Below, piece by piece: positions 32,374-41,524 of a stretch of 64,000 nt of DNA. Under the pieces are notes generated by a model. It worked only from the letters and a program-made list of their open reading frames with translations. It was not told the origin of the DNA and searched no databases. This DNA is from Anaerolineaceae bacterium (lineage in GTDB: Bacteria > Chloroflexota > Anaerolineae > Aggregatilineales > Phototrophicaceae): contig JAPOVC010000021.1 in assembly GCA_026708325.1 (NCBI GenBank), forward strand, positions 146,782-210,781, written 5' to 3'. A program made the position numbers and the translations under genes. Each line of letters begins with the position of its first letter. Within the stretch, counting starts at the first letter, position 1.

Positions 32374-33671
32374 CAGGCTTTCGCGGAAGCGCCCGCGCCG
32401 TAGCGTTCGGCGCGCAGGTCACACTGGGCCTGGTGGCCGCTGAAGCCCTCAATGGCGCAGAGCCGCGCGCCGACCTCCCCCAGTCGCGCGCTGGCCTCGT
32501 CGCTGGTGACGCGCTGGAAGGTGACGGTCTTGAGAAACTTGCCGACCCACAGGCCGCCGGTGTAACGGGCCGCGCCTTTGGTGGGCAGGGTGTGGTTGGT
32601 GCCGATGACCTTGTCGCCGAAGGCCACGTTGGTGCGCGGCCCGAGGAAGAGCGCGCCGTAATTGTTCAGGCGCTCGAGGAACCAGTCCGGCTCGCGCGTG
32701 AGCACCTCGACGTGCTCGCTGGCGATCTCGTCGGCGGCCAGCAACATGTCCTCGTCCCCGTCGGCGAGGATGATTTCACCGTAGTCGCGCCAGGCGACGC
32801 CCGCCAGATCGGCCGTCGGCAGGGTCTCCAGCTGTCGCCCGATCTCGACCTCGACGGCCTCGGCCAGCGCCCGGCTGGTGGTCAGCAGCACGGCCGGTGA
32901 GGTCGGGCCGTGTTCGGCCTGGCCCAGCAGATCTGTGGCGCAGATTTCGGCGTCGCTGGTCTCGTCGGCGATGACCAGCACCTCGGTGGGGCCGGCCAGC
33001 AGGTCGATGCCCACGCGGCCATAGAGTTGGCGTTTGGCCTCGGCCACGAAGGCGTTCCCCGGGCCGACCAGCATGTCGACCGGCTCGATACCGATCAGGC
33101 CGTAGGCCATGGCCGCCAGAGCCTGCACCCCGCCCAGCAGGTAAATATCGTCCGCGCCGCCGAAGTGAATGGCGGCGACGGTCGCCGCCGGCACTTCGCC
33201 GTTGATGGGTGGCGTGCAGGCCACCAGGCGGGGGACGCCGGCCGTTTTCGCGGTCACCACACTCATGTGCGCGGAGGCGACCATCGGGTAGCGGCCGCCG
33301 GGCACGTAGCAGCCCACGCGCGCCACCGGAATGTTGCGCTGGCCGAGAATCACGCCAGGCAGAGTCTCCACCTCAATGTCGCGCAGGGAAGCGCGCTGGG
33401 CTTCGGCGAAGTTGCGCACCTGCGCCTGGGCGAAGCGAATGTCGTCGCAGACCTGCGCCGGCAGCGTGGCGATGGCCGCCTCGATCCGCCCGGGCGTGAG
33501 ACGAAAGTCCTCCGGCGACCAGTTGTCAAAGCGCTGCGAGAGTTCGCGCAGGGCCTCGTCGCCGCGCGTCTCAAGGTCCGCCAGCAACCCGCGCACCGTG
33601 TCCTCGACCTGGGCGGCGGCGGCATCCCGCGCGGCGGCGGTCCTGCCACGTTTCAGATAGTGCAGGGGCAT
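32373..33671 (-). CDS. Histidinol dehydrogenase family protein (probably not HisD itself)
   Basis: 432 residues. Zinc ligands and catalytic residues of the HisD family are present: GQAEHGPTS (Gln, His), ASEHVEVL (Glu-His catalytic pair, about residue 315), [13 protein letters not shown] (Asp, His) and a C-terminal GFSGH. The [19 protein letters not shown] block is more like HisD relatives that oxidise other alcohols, such as the sulfopropanediol dehydrogenase HpsN, and no histidine genes are nearby. It starts 13 bases downstream of the methyltransferase stop codon with AAAGGG at -10. Confidence 0.8.
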   Translation of the reverse strand: MPLHYLKRGRTAAARDAAAAQVEDTVRGLLADLETRGDEALRELSQRFDNWSPEDFRLTPGRIEAAIATLPAQVCDDIRFAQAQVRNFAEAQRASLRDIEVETLPGVILGQRNIPVARVGCYVPGGRYPMVASAHMSVVTAKTAGVPRLVACTPPINGEVPAATVAAIHFGGADDIYLLGGVQALAAMAYGLIGIEPVDMLVGPGNAFVAEAKRQLYGRVGIDLLAGPTEVLVIADETSDAEICATDLLGQAEHGPTSPAVLLTTSRALAEAVEVEIGRQLETLPTADLAGVAWRDYGEIILADGDEDMLLAADEIASEHVEVLTREPDWFLERLNNYGALFLGPRTNVAFGDKVIGTNHTLPTKGAARYTGGLWVGKFLKTVTFQRVTSDEASARLGEVGARLCAIEGFSGHQAQCDLRAERYGAGASAKA

Positions 33672-33683
33672 CCCCGTTCCCTT

Positions 33684-34592
33684 TCAGCTCCTCGTTGACG
33701 GCGCGTCTGTCGCTGCGGCGGCCCCAGGCCCCGCATCACGCCGCCAGTGAAACACGGCCCACTTCGCCGCCCCGTCGCCTGACCGGTAGAGCTGTCCGGG
33801 GAAAGCATCCAGCCACAGATTCAGCATGCGTCGGGACTCCGGCCGGTCAACGTCGTCAATCACGATGTCGGCCTTCGCAGCGAGCGACCCGTGCAGCAGG
33901 AAAAGCGCCATGACGCGCTCCCGGTTTCCCGGTCCATCCACAAACAGCAACTCCACGTCGGCCAACCCTTCCAGGGGCGAAAGGGCGTACCAGAGACCTT
34001 GCCGACCGGCGACACTCTGCTTCTGCAACGGCGCATCCATCACCCGCACGTGGCCCTCCAGTCCATGCTCCGCCAGTTGACGTCGGGTCAGGGCGGAGAA
34101 ATGCGGGTGGCTCTCAAGGGATACGATTTCTCCACCCTCCTGGTTTTGCTCCAGGGCATGAGCCATCACAAGCGTCGACAGGCCGCTGCCAAGTTCCAGC
34201 ACGCGCGCCGGCCGCTTGTCGCGAATGAGGCGCCAGAGCGCGACAAGCAGATCGGGGTTCGCTGTCCAGGTGCCCAGTGGCGGCAGCGGTCGCCGGGGCT
34301 GCATCACCTGGTTCAGCCAGATCAGGTGCGTCAGTTCCGTGGCGTCTCTGGCGCGCAGCCGGCGCGTCGTGAGGTACCAGACCAGGCCGGCCATTGCTGC
34401 ACTGATCACGACACACAGGCCCAGCAGCAAGAGCGCGACAAAGAGACCGTCTTCCCGGTCACGCAAGGCCAGCGCCGCCAGCGCCCAGGCCAGCCACAGG
34501 GCGCAGATCGCCAGCGCCGGCCGGGCGACACGAAGGATGCGAGTCTTCAGCAAGCGCCAGGTCCAGAGGACGGGCGGGCCCGGGTCGTTCAC
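33684..34592 (-). CDS. Membrane-anchored class I SAM-dependent methyltransferase-like protein
   Basis: 302 residues from a GTG one base after the upstream stop codon; a longer frame would run into the MetE-like gene. The N-terminus has two hydrophobic segments (ALAICALWLAWALAALAL and LFVALLLLGLCVVISAAM), then a cytoplasmic Rossmann domain with the SAM-binding VLELGSGLSTLVMA (about residue 135), acidic SLESHPHFS, and VELLFVDGPG (about 220). The acceptor is unknown; FkbM-like or lipid substrates are possible. Confidence 0.75.
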   Translation of the reverse strand: MNDPGPPVLWTWRLLKTRILRVARPALAICALWLAWALAALALRDREDGLFVALLLLGLCVVISAAMAGLVWYLTTRRLRARDATELTHLIWLNQVMQPRRPLPPLGTWTANPDLLVALWRLIRDKRPARVLELGSGLSTLVMAHALEQNQEGGEIVSLESHPHFSALTRRQLAEHGLEGHVRVMDAPLQKQSVAGRQGLWYALSPLEGLADVELLFVDGPGNRERVMALFLLHGSLAAKADIVIDDVDRPESRRMLNLWLDAFPGQLYRSGDGAAKWAVFHWRRDAGPGAAAATDAPSTRS

Positions 34593-34593
34593 T

Positions 34594-35748
34594 TCAGGCC
34601 CACAGGCCTTCGCTGGCGCGGCGCGCGCCTTCGGCCAGGGAGCGCAGCTTGGCCCAGGCGATGTCCGGATGCACCGAGCCGAAGCCGGCGAAAGTGCCGA
34701 AGCCGCAATCCGTGCCGGCCAGCACCCGCTCGCGTCCGACGATGGCCGCGTAACGTTCGATCCGCTCGGCGACCAGCTGCGGATGCTCGACAAAGTTGGT
34801 GGTGGTATCCAGCACGCCGGGGATCAGGATGCGCTCGTCGCCCAGGTCGGCGTCGGCCCAGACCCGCCACTCGTGCGCGTGGCGCGGGTTGGCGCCTTCG
34901 AACTGGATGGCCTGCGCCTTCACCTGCAGCACGATGTCGATGACCTCGGCCAGGTCGACGTCGTGCGTGTGCGGCCCCTCGTAGTTGCCCCAGCAGAGGT
35001 GAATGCGCACCTTTTCCGCCGGGACATTTTCCAGCGCGGCGTTCAGCGCCTCCACCTGCATGATGGCCGCGCGGCGGAAGGTCGCCGTGTCCGCGTCACG
35101 AAAGCGAATGTGGCGCCCCATGGCCAGGTCCGGGCAGTCGACCTGCAGCAGCAGGCCCGCCCCGGTGATGCGCTCGTATTCCACCTTCATCACCGCCGCC
35201 AGGGCCTCAAGGTAGTCCGCGTCGCTGCGGTAGTACTCGTTGGGCTGGAAGACGGCGATGACGCCCGGCGAGGCCGCGTTCATGAAGGCTTCCTGCGCGC
35301 CGGCGGCGCTGGCCGCAGCCTGCAGGTTGGCGATGTCCTTCTCCAGCGGCGCCAGATCGCGCACCTCGATGGGCCCGCGCACCACCGGCCGGTGATACTG
35401 CGGCGTGCCGCCCTGCTGCGCCAGACGATCGCGAAAAGCCGGGAACTCGTCCAGGTCCAGCGGGGTGGCGCGCGGCGGCGGCGCATCCGACAGCTCGAAG
35501 CCGGTCAGGCGGTGGCGCATGTAGGTCGCGTAACTGATCTTGCTCATCTCGCCGTCGCTGATGACGTCCACGCCGGCGTCGGCCTGCTGCTGCGCGACCT
35601 CGCGCACGGCGCGGGTCATGGTGGCGTCGAAGGCGGCCTCGTCGTAATCGGCGCCACCGTCCTGGGCGAAAAGCTGGTCGACGACCTCTTGCGGCCGCGG
35701 CAGGCTGCCGACGTGCGTGGTGAGGATGCGCTCGCGGCTGTGCTTCAT
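34594..35748 (-). CDS. MetE-like (cobalamin-independent methionine synthase C-terminal domain) protein
   Basis: 384 residues, the length of the catalytic half of MetE alone. It begins with TTHVGSLPRP, a family signature. Likely zinc ligands are visible in HLCWGNYEGPHTHD (His, Cys; near residue 230) and TDCGFG (Cys; near 350). Lone C-terminal MetE-like proteins transfer methyl groups between thiol or corrinoid carriers and small acceptors, and some act in catabolism. The ATG overlaps the cupin stop codon as ATGA, so it is co-translated. Confidence 0.82.
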   Translation of the reverse strand: MKHSRERILTTHVGSLPRPQEVVDQLFAQDGGADYDEAAFDATMTRAVREVAQQQADAGVDVISDGEMSKISYATYMRHRLTGFELSDAPPPRATPLDLDEFPAFRDRLAQQGGTPQYHRPVVRGPIEVRDLAPLEKDIANLQAAASAAGAQEAFMNAASPGVIAVFQPNEYYRSDADYLEALAAVMKVEYERITGAGLLLQVDCPDLAMGRHIRFRDADTATFRRAAIMQVEALNAALENVPAEKVRIHLCWGNYEGPHTHDVDLAEVIDIVLQVKAQAIQFEGANPRHAHEWRVWADADLGDERILIPGVLDTTTNFVEHPQLVAERIERYAAIVGRERVLAGTDCGFGTFAGFGSVHPDIAWAKLRSLAEGARRASEGLWA

Positions 35749-36419
35749 ACGCCGTTCTTCCCCTGCCCGTCCGGTCGCCAGTCCGCCAGGCTGCAGCCGG
35801 TGAGCTCCTGATAGAGCGCGAGCAGGCGTTCCTGCTGCTGCTGCTTCAATTGCTCATAGTCCGGCGGCTGGACCATCTTGCCCTTGTCGTCCGCGTGGAA
35901 GCCATGCGTTGCCGCCTGCTGCTCGATCTGCGGCGACCAGTAGGGGTCCTTGCCCTGGTAGACCTCGTGCGTCTCCAGCACGGCGAAGAACCAGCCGACC
36001 TCCTCGCCGCGATATTCGAAGCTGCGGTACATGCCGGGCGGCAGCGAGATCAGGTCCCACTCGTCGAGGTCAAAATGGCCCCCGGCCTCGGCCGGGTTGT
36101 CGCTGTTGCCCCAGTAAAAGCGCCAGGGGCCGCGCAGGATGAAGAAGCTCTCGATGTAATCGTGGGTGTGCCAGGCGGGGCCGCAACCGGGCGGCGCCCA
36201 GGCCATGCCCAGCTGGTAACGGTGCGGCGCAGTGATCATGCGCTGCAGGCGGAAGTCCGGGTTCTCGCTGGCGGTGTCGCCGATGACGGCGAAATTCATG
36301 CGCCAGTGCTCCGGCAGAATGCTGTCGATAAACATCAGCGGCATGCCGCGCGCCTTCATATCATCGAAGCGCATGACCATTTTGCTCATGCTTTCCTGTG
36401 TCTGTTCGGGATGTTTCAC
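35745..36419 (-). CDS. Cupin-domain protein, first gene of the five-gene operon
   Basis: 224 residues from a GTG at 36419 with GAGGCGAAG upstream. The cupin core is at about residues 75-150: PAWHTHDYIESFFILRG gives the His-x-His...Glu metal motif, followed by WDLISLPPGMYRSFEYRG and a C-terminal helical tail rich in Gln. Such cupins bind a metal and act as dioxygenases, isomerases or sensors. In first position before MetE-like, methyltransferase, HisD-like and SDR genes it may open or isomerise the pathway's substrate. Confidence 0.75.
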   Translation of the reverse strand: MKHPEQTQESMSKMVMRFDDMKARGMPLMFIDSILPEHWRMNFAVIGDTASENPDFRLQRMITAPHRYQLGMAWAPPGCGPAWHTHDYIESFFILRGPWRFYWGNSDNPAEAGGHFDLDEWDLISLPPGMYRSFEYRGEEVGWFFAVLETHEVYQGKDPYWSPQIEQQAATHGFHADDKGKMVQPPDYEQLKQQQQERLLALYQELTGCSLADWRPDGQGKNGV

Positions 36420-36569
36420 GGCTTCGCCTCGCGCGGGTGAGAGTCGTCAGATACGGCGGCCCAGTCTACTCCGCGCCGGGGTCAGGGACAAGAATTGGGG
36501 AACAGTTAACAGGAGATCAACACGCGGGCCTTTTGGGCGTCCGTCAGGTCGTAGAGCGAGCAACCGGCC

Positions 36570-37019
36570 TCATCGATTTCCGCGCCCGCGCTTTTGTTCA
36601 GAAGGTGGCTGCCAGCGAACAAAGCTGCCGTAATTCTCTGCGAAGAAATCTGCGTTTATGTCCTCGATAACTGAAACCAGGTCCAGATTCCTGAGTTCCT
36701 TTTCTACGTCTTTCCTTGCGGAGGAGAGATGGTACAAGATGACCTGCCGCTTCTCTTCAAACAATCCGTAACGACGACGTCGCCCGCTTCTTCCGCCAAC
36801 GCGGGTGACAAGGTAGATCATTCCCTGCTTGTCCTGTAGCGGAAAGTCCGCAATCTTTCTGTTTGCGTTGCTTACATATGGATGTTGACCCAGACGCTCC
36901 AGCGCCTTGTCCAACTGATCCTGGAGTTGACTTCCCCTGGACTTGCGCAAAATGTTTGCCAACTGGTCTGAAAATGAGTCATGCAGCAGGATCTCAAAGG
37001 AGGGCGTCGAGGGTGTCAA
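36570..37019 (-). CDS. Toxin candidate of TA cassette C (divergent RelE-like)
   Basis: 149 residues from a TTG start overlapping the antitoxin-like gene by 26 bases. The N-terminus (SFEILLHDSFSDQLANILRK) aligns with cassettes A and B. The core is more divergent: FPLQDKQGMIYLVTRVGG, then an Arg-rich stretch GRRRRYGLFEEKRQVILYHL. The C-terminus extends by about 40 residues. Base composition is lower in GC than the neighbouring operon, which suggests separate acquisition. The gap 36420-36569 holds nothing recognisable. Confidence 0.55.
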   Translation of the reverse strand: MTPSTPSFEILLHDSFSDQLANILRKSRGSQLQDQLDKALERLGQHPYVSNANRKIADFPLQDKQGMIYLVTRVGGRSGRRRRYGLFEEKRQVILYHLSSARKDVEKELRNLDLVSVIEDINADFFAENYGSFVRWQPPSEQKRGRGNR

Positions 37020-37623
37020 TCGTGCGCACCTTGCTGATGTCGAAATCCGTTTCGCTAACAGTCCTGGCCAGTCTGGCCATCGCCAGAGAGAGCATAGGGT
37101 TCAATGCAAACTCCAAATCTTCTACTGTATCTTCGTCCAGACTGATCCGGATCCGTTTTTCACCATTTTCCTTTATCAGGATTCGACCGCGCCGACGCTC
37201 TTTCAGGATTGGATCACTGTGGACAAGTTCGTCGAGCACTCCTTGCTTCAGATTCCCAACTTGCTCAACACTCTTCCTGATCGCATCAGCGTGCTCAGGT
37301 ATACCTTCCTCAAATGCGCCAAGAATTTCATCCACATTGGAAAGGCTGCCGACCTTCCACAGCGCTCCACCATACCCGCCTGACAATGACTCCCGCTGAA
37401 CGATTGATCCCTCCAGCATGTGCAGAAGCTGAATCGAGGCATCGCGACTGTACTGTCCCCACTTCGTGTGGTGGAAAGTGAAGGGTCTGGGCTCTACGTC
37501 ACGAGTCGCGTAGTACAAGACTTTTTGCAAACGAAAGCTGCTGAAAACGCCTCTTTCGAAGCAGCCAACCAGATAAAACAGAGTCAGTCGCTGAAATGTC
37601 TCCTTGTCAATGCTACTGGTCAT
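36994..37623 (-). CDS. Antitoxin-like protein of TA cassette C
   Basis: 209 residues from the ATG at 37623 (AAGGGGG upstream; an earlier ATG at 37659 precedes the -10 element and is rejected). Exactly the length of the cassette A protein, with the same blocks: IDKETFQRLTLFYL, LQKVLYYATRDVEPRPFTFH, WGQYSRDASIQLLHMLEG, SDPILKERRRGRILI, ISLDEDTVEDLEF and FDISKVRTIDTLDALL. GC content is well below that of the flanking operons. Confidence 0.6.
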   Translation of the reverse strand: MTSSIDKETFQRLTLFYLVGCFERGVFSSFRLQKVLYYATRDVEPRPFTFHHTKWGQYSRDASIQLLHMLEGSIVQRESLSGGYGGALWKVGSLSNVDEILGAFEEGIPEHADAIRKSVEQVGNLKQGVLDELVHSDPILKERRRGRILIKENGEKRIRISLDEDTVEDLEFALNPMLSLAMARLARTVSETDFDISKVRTIDTLDALL

Positions 37624-37649
37624 GGCACAAACCCCCTTGTAACAGGAGC

Positions 37650-37655
37650 AGTTTA
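37650..37655 (-). promoter_or_regulatory. -10 element of TA cassette C (GCTAAACT)
   Basis: TAAACT on the minus strand, 26 bases before the ATG; variant of the GCTAnACT motif. Confidence 0.4.
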
Positions 37656-37696
37656 GCACATTTGTTTATTGGGTAGAGACAAGCGTGGACTGCCCC

Positions 37697-39514
37697 CTAC
37701 CCCTGCTCGATCGCGGCGGGGCGCTGCTGGGCGGCGCGGATGCGCGCCATGTCGAACTTGACGCGCCGGTCGTAGGTGTAGATGCCGTTCTGCTCCTGCA
37801 GGATGTCCGTCAACTGTGTGTAGCAGTAACCGAACATGTTGACGTCATCCAGCAGCACCGCGCAAAGCCGCTCGAAGCGATCGTAAAACTCCTCGATGTC
37901 GCGCGGCCGCTCGCCGTAGCCCCAGGAGTCCTCGTCCTCGCCGGCCTGCGGGTTCCACCAGATGCCGCCGAACTCGCTGACGAAGTAGGGTTGACCGGCG
38001 TAGGGAATCGACCAGCGCGCGTTGCCGCGGTAGCGCTGCGGGATGCCGCGGCCCTCAAAGCTGTTCTCGTAGGGCCTGCCCTCCGCCAGACCGGCGTGCC
38101 GCCGCGCCAGCTCGTCCGGGTCCTGGCTGTAGTCATGGCTGTCGTAGACGTCGGCGCCGCGCACGCGGTGCGAGTAGCCGGAGGCGTCCAGCACCGGCCG
38201 CGTCGTGTCCATCGCCTTCGTCGCCAGGTACATGCCCTGGGTCACGTCATCCAGCATCGTGATGCGGTCCGTGAGCGACTGCCATGTCTCGTTCAGCGGG
38301 CACCAGCCCACGATGCAGGGATGCGAGTAGTCGCGCTCCAGCACCTCCAGCCATTGCGTGATGTAGTCCGGCCCCGGCCTCTGATGCTCGCCGTCCAGCG
38401 GGCCCATCTGACGGCAGCCCCAGTCGCCGAATTCGCCCCAGACGAGGTAGCCGAGGCGGTCGGCATGGTAGAGGAAGCGCTCCTCGAAGACCTTCTGGTG
38501 CAGGCGCGCGCCGTTGAAACCGGCCGCCAGGCTGAGCTCGATGTCCGCCCGCAGCGACTCGTCGTCGGGCGCGGTCATGATGCCGTCGGGGTAGTAGCCC
38601 TGGTCCAGCACCAGGCGCTGAAAGACTGTCTCGCCGTTGATTTTGATCGCCGCGCCGTCGATGGCCACGCTGCGCAGTCCGGCGTAGCTGCGCGCCTCGT
38701 CGACCGCATTTCCGTCGGCGTCCAGCAACTGAATGTCGACGTCATAGAGCTGGGGGTCGCCGGGCGCCCAGAGCCGTCGCCGCTGCGCCGGAATCGGCAG
38801 ATCGAGGCGCGGCGCCAGGTCGAGGTCGGCGGCGCATTCGGCCTCACTGACCACGCCTTCAGCGTCGCGCAGGGTCGCGCGCAGACGCATGCCTGGCCGG
38901 TTGCCGCTGATCGGCTGCTCCAGGCGAATCAGGCTGTTGGCGACGTCGGGGGTCAGGCGCGGGCGACGCAGGGCGATCTCCGGCACGGGCTCCAGCCAGA
39001 CGCTCTGCCAGATGCCGGTGGTACGCACGTAGATCGCGCCCTGGGGCCCGAAGGCCGTCGCCTGCTTGCCGCGCGGCTGGGCGCCGCGATGCGTGTCGCG
39101 CGCTCGGACGACCAGGGTGACCCTGTCGCCGGGCGCGGCCGCGCCATGCAGGTCACAACTGAAGGGCGAGAAGCCGCCGCGATGCCGCCCCACCTCGACG
39201 CCGTCCACCCACACCGTCGCGTCGTAATCGACCGCCTGAAAGTGCAGCAGGACGCGCCGCCCGGCCCAGGCCGCCGGGATCGTCACTTCGCGCCGGTACC
39301 AGACCGCCTCGAGGAAGTCGTGGTTGCCAATGCCGGAGAGTTCTGCTTCAGGGCAGAAGGGGACGACGATGCGCTCGTTCAGCTCACGCTGCAGCAGGCC
39401 GCGTTCTAGGCCGCTGTCCCCCTGGTCGATCTCGAACTGCCACTCGCCGTTGAGGCAGAGCCAGTCCTCACGCACAAATTGCGGCCGCGGGTATTCGCTG
39501 CGGGGGATGGTCAT
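37697..39514 (-). CDS. Glycoside hydrolase family 2 enzyme (beta-galactosidase/glucuronidase type)
   Basis: 605 residues; AGGAG eight bases before the ATG at 39514. Domain order is that of GH2: N-terminal jelly-roll sugar-binding domain (about 1-170, with FQAVDYDATVWVDGVEVG), immunoglobulin-like domain (about 175-275), TIM barrel (280-595). The acid/base Glu is in WCPLNETWQS (near residue 410) and the nucleophile Glu in FVSEFGGIWW (near 510). No signal peptide is present, so it acts on sugars already imported. Substrate could be a beta-galactoside, -glucuronide or -mannoside. Monocistronic. Confidence 0.9.
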   Translation of the reverse strand: MTIPRSEYPRPQFVREDWLCLNGEWQFEIDQGDSGLERGLLQRELNERIVVPFCPEAELSGIGNHDFLEAVWYRREVTIPAAWAGRRVLLHFQAVDYDATVWVDGVEVGRHRGGFSPFSCDLHGAAAPGDRVTLVVRARDTHRGAQPRGKQATAFGPQGAIYVRTTGIWQSVWLEPVPEIALRRPRLTPDVANSLIRLEQPISGNRPGMRLRATLRDAEGVVSEAECAADLDLAPRLDLPIPAQRRRLWAPGDPQLYDVDIQLLDADGNAVDEARSYAGLRSVAIDGAAIKINGETVFQRLVLDQGYYPDGIMTAPDDESLRADIELSLAAGFNGARLHQKVFEERFLYHADRLGYLVWGEFGDWGCRQMGPLDGEHQRPGPDYITQWLEVLERDYSHPCIVGWCPLNETWQSLTDRITMLDDVTQGMYLATKAMDTTRPVLDASGYSHRVRGADVYDSHDYSQDPDELARRHAGLAEGRPYENSFEGRGIPQRYRGNARWSIPYAGQPYFVSEFGGIWWNPQAGEDEDSWGYGERPRDIEEFYDRFERLCAVLLDDVNMFGYCYTQLTDILQEQNGIYTYDRRVKFDMARIRAAQQRPAAIEQG

Positions 39515-39726
39515 GGGGCTACTCCTGTTGGCCTGTCTCGCTATGAACGACGAAAGCATACATCACTGACAGGGAAAGCTGCCCGGTGTTGCGTCCTGTT
39601 CCACGCGACGCTAGCATCGCTGACACATTTTCAATGCAAGGCAAATTAAACTGTACGCACGATGATGCAAGTTTTGATGGTGTTCCAAAGTCGTTACGGT
39701 GAATTCGACAGGAGCGAGGTGACCCC

Positions 39727-40884
39727 GTGAACAGGGTTCACGTAGAACCTGCCTTGCTGCAATGGGCTTGTGAAAGATCCGGGCGCAGCGTAGATGAATT
39801 GAAGGAAAAAGACGATTTCAGGAACCTTGATGCCTGGCTAAAGGGAGACGATGAATCGTTACCCACATTTAGGCAACTGGAAAAGTTTGCCAAAGCTACG
39901 TACACACCTGTCGGATACTTTTTCCTGGAAGAACCACCATTAGAAAGGCTTCCCGTAAAAGACTTCCGGACTATGCGGGATGCGGAAATCGCGCGACCTT
40001 CCCCAAATCTGCTGGAAACCATTTACTTATGTCAGCAACGACAGGATTGGTACCGTAACGAAGCAAACATAGCGGGTGACCAACCCCTGAAATTTGTTGG
40101 CAGCCTGACAACACTGGAAAAGGTCATTTCCGCCGCTTCTGTCATCAGAGACACCATCGAGTTCGACATTGAACAGCGACGGCAAGAAGCGACCTGGACA
40201 GGGGCGCTGCGGCAATTCATTGAGCAAGTGGAAGCGTCGGGCATCCTTGTAATGGTCAACAGTGTGGTTGGTTACAACAACCATCGCAAACTTGATCCCG
40301 AGGAATTCCGTGGCTTTGCATTGGCTGACCCTTTGGCACCCCTCATTTTCATAAATGGAGCGGACACCAAAGCAGCACAAATGTTCACGCTAGCCCATGA
40401 AGTGGCCCACATTTGGCTCAATCAGTCTGGCGTGACCAACTACAGGACAGCAAACATTCCGGAAAACATGAACGAACGCTGGTGCAATCAGGTAGCAGCC
40501 GAATTACTGGTGCCGTCGCATCTCATTGGCAAAGAGTTCAAACAAACCGACCAGTTGCTTCCAGAAGTGAACCGCTTGGCCAGCCTCTTCAAAGTCAGTT
40601 CTTTGGTAATTCTCCGGCGCCTCCTCGACGAATCGTTTTTGGAGAAAAAGGAGTTCTGGAGCGCCTGGGCAGCAACTATCGAAAGTTTGCCGACAAGACG
40701 GAAAGAAGGAGGAGGAGATTTCTTCCGCAACGTGGGCCCCAAGTCCAGCAAGAAATTCGCTCGAGCCATCGTGTTGAGCGCAAAGGAAGGTCGAACGACT
40801 TACACCGAAGCCATGAGACTCTTGAGTCTGAGCAAAGTTTCGACACTCAAGAAATATGCTCAATTCCTAGGTGTAGCATTGTAA
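39727..40884 (+). CDS. ImmA/IrrE-family metallopeptidase (putative antitoxin of a PIN toxin)
   Basis: 385 residues, GTG start. The N-terminal third contains a helix-turn-helix-like region (RSVDELKEKDDF...WLKGDDESLPTFRQLEKFAKAT). The peptidase motif HEVAHIW is at about residue 222, typical of ImmA/IrrE (DUF955) proteins, which cleave or regulate repressors. Its stop codon abuts the start of the PIN-domain gene, the usual order of this TA-like pair. Codon use and GC content are markedly lower than in surrounding genes, indicating horizontal transfer. Confidence 0.82.
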   Translation: MNRVHVEPALLQWACERSGRSVDELKEKDDFRNLDAWLKGDDESLPTFRQLEKFAKATYTPVGYFFLEEPPLERLPVKDFRTMRDAEIARPSPNLLETIYLCQQRQDWYRNEANIAGDQPLKFVGSLTTLEKVISAASVIRDTIEFDIEQRRQEATWTGALRQFIEQVEASGILVMVNSVVGYNNHRKLDPEEFRGFALADPLAPLIFINGADTKAAQMFTLAHEVAHIWLNQSGVTNYRTANIPENMNERWCNQVAAELLVPSHLIGKEFKQTDQLLPEVNRLASLFKVSSLVILRRLLDESFLEKKEFWSAWAATIESLPTRRKEGGGDFFRNVGPKSSKKFARAIVLSAKEGRTTYTEAMRLLSLSKVSTLKKYAQFLGVAL

Positions 40885-41394
40885 ATGGCCTATCTTCTGG
40901 ATGCCAATGTTTTCATCCACGCCCAAAATGCACATTATGGATTTGACTTCTGTCCGGCCTTTTGGGATTGGCTGGTCAGGGAGAACGCGGCAAGACGTTT
41001 GTACAGTGTCGACCAGGTCAAAAGGGAACTAATGCATGAAGAAAAGGATGACCTGTTGCGGCAATGGGCGAAAGAAAGGGGCAGGGGCTTTTTCCTTCCT
41101 CCAGACGCAACTACAACTGCTTCATTTCCTGTTATTAGTGAATGGGTAAGGGCACAAAGGCTCTCGGGAAGATACACGGAAGCTGCAGAAAGTGACTTCT
41201 TTGATGCTGCGGACTTTTACTTAGTTGCTCACGCTTACACCGATAAGCACACAATCGTTACCCACGAAGGACCAACTGATTCTCGCAACATTATCAGAAT
41301 CCCGGATGTTTGCGCCGGACTGAATCTCACTTGCATAAGCCCCTACGAAATGTTGCGCAGCGCAGGAGCACGCTTCGTGCTTGGCATGACCTGA
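40885..41394 (+). CDS. PIN-domain protein, DUF4411 family (putative RNase toxin)
   Basis: 169 residues. It opens with YLLDANVFIHA, the first PIN-domain Asp motif, and has further acidic residues in VKRELMHEEKDD and SDFFDAADFYLVAHA, plus TIVTHEG near residue 133. PIN proteins are magnesium-dependent RNases, often toxins. It begins directly after the ImmA/IrrE-like stop codon with no intergenic base, so it is translationally coupled. Same low-GC character as its partner. Confidence 0.8.
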   Translation: MAYLLDANVFIHAQNAHYGFDFCPAFWDWLVRENAARRLYSVDQVKRELMHEEKDDLLRQWAKERGRGFFLPPDATTTASFPVISEWVRAQRLSGRYTEAAESDFFDAADFYLVAHAYTDKHTIVTHEGPTDSRNIIRIPDVCAGLNLTCISPYEMLRSAGARFVLGMT

Positions 41395-41524
41395 ATTTCA
41401 CTACCCACGAAAAGCGCAAAAGCGAATCCGACAGTATCCTACCCTGTCATAACATCACGTCTGGCGCGTTGAAGCACACGCTGCCAAAATCGACCCGTCG
41501 CCCGCACCGCACTGGAGAAACGCG

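Noticed and set aside
32373..33671. True HisD of histidine biosynthesis
   Set aside because: No other his genes are nearby. The operon partners (cupin, MetE-like, methyltransferase, SDR) and the C-terminal block point to another alcohol substrate. A housekeeping HisD cannot be fully excluded.
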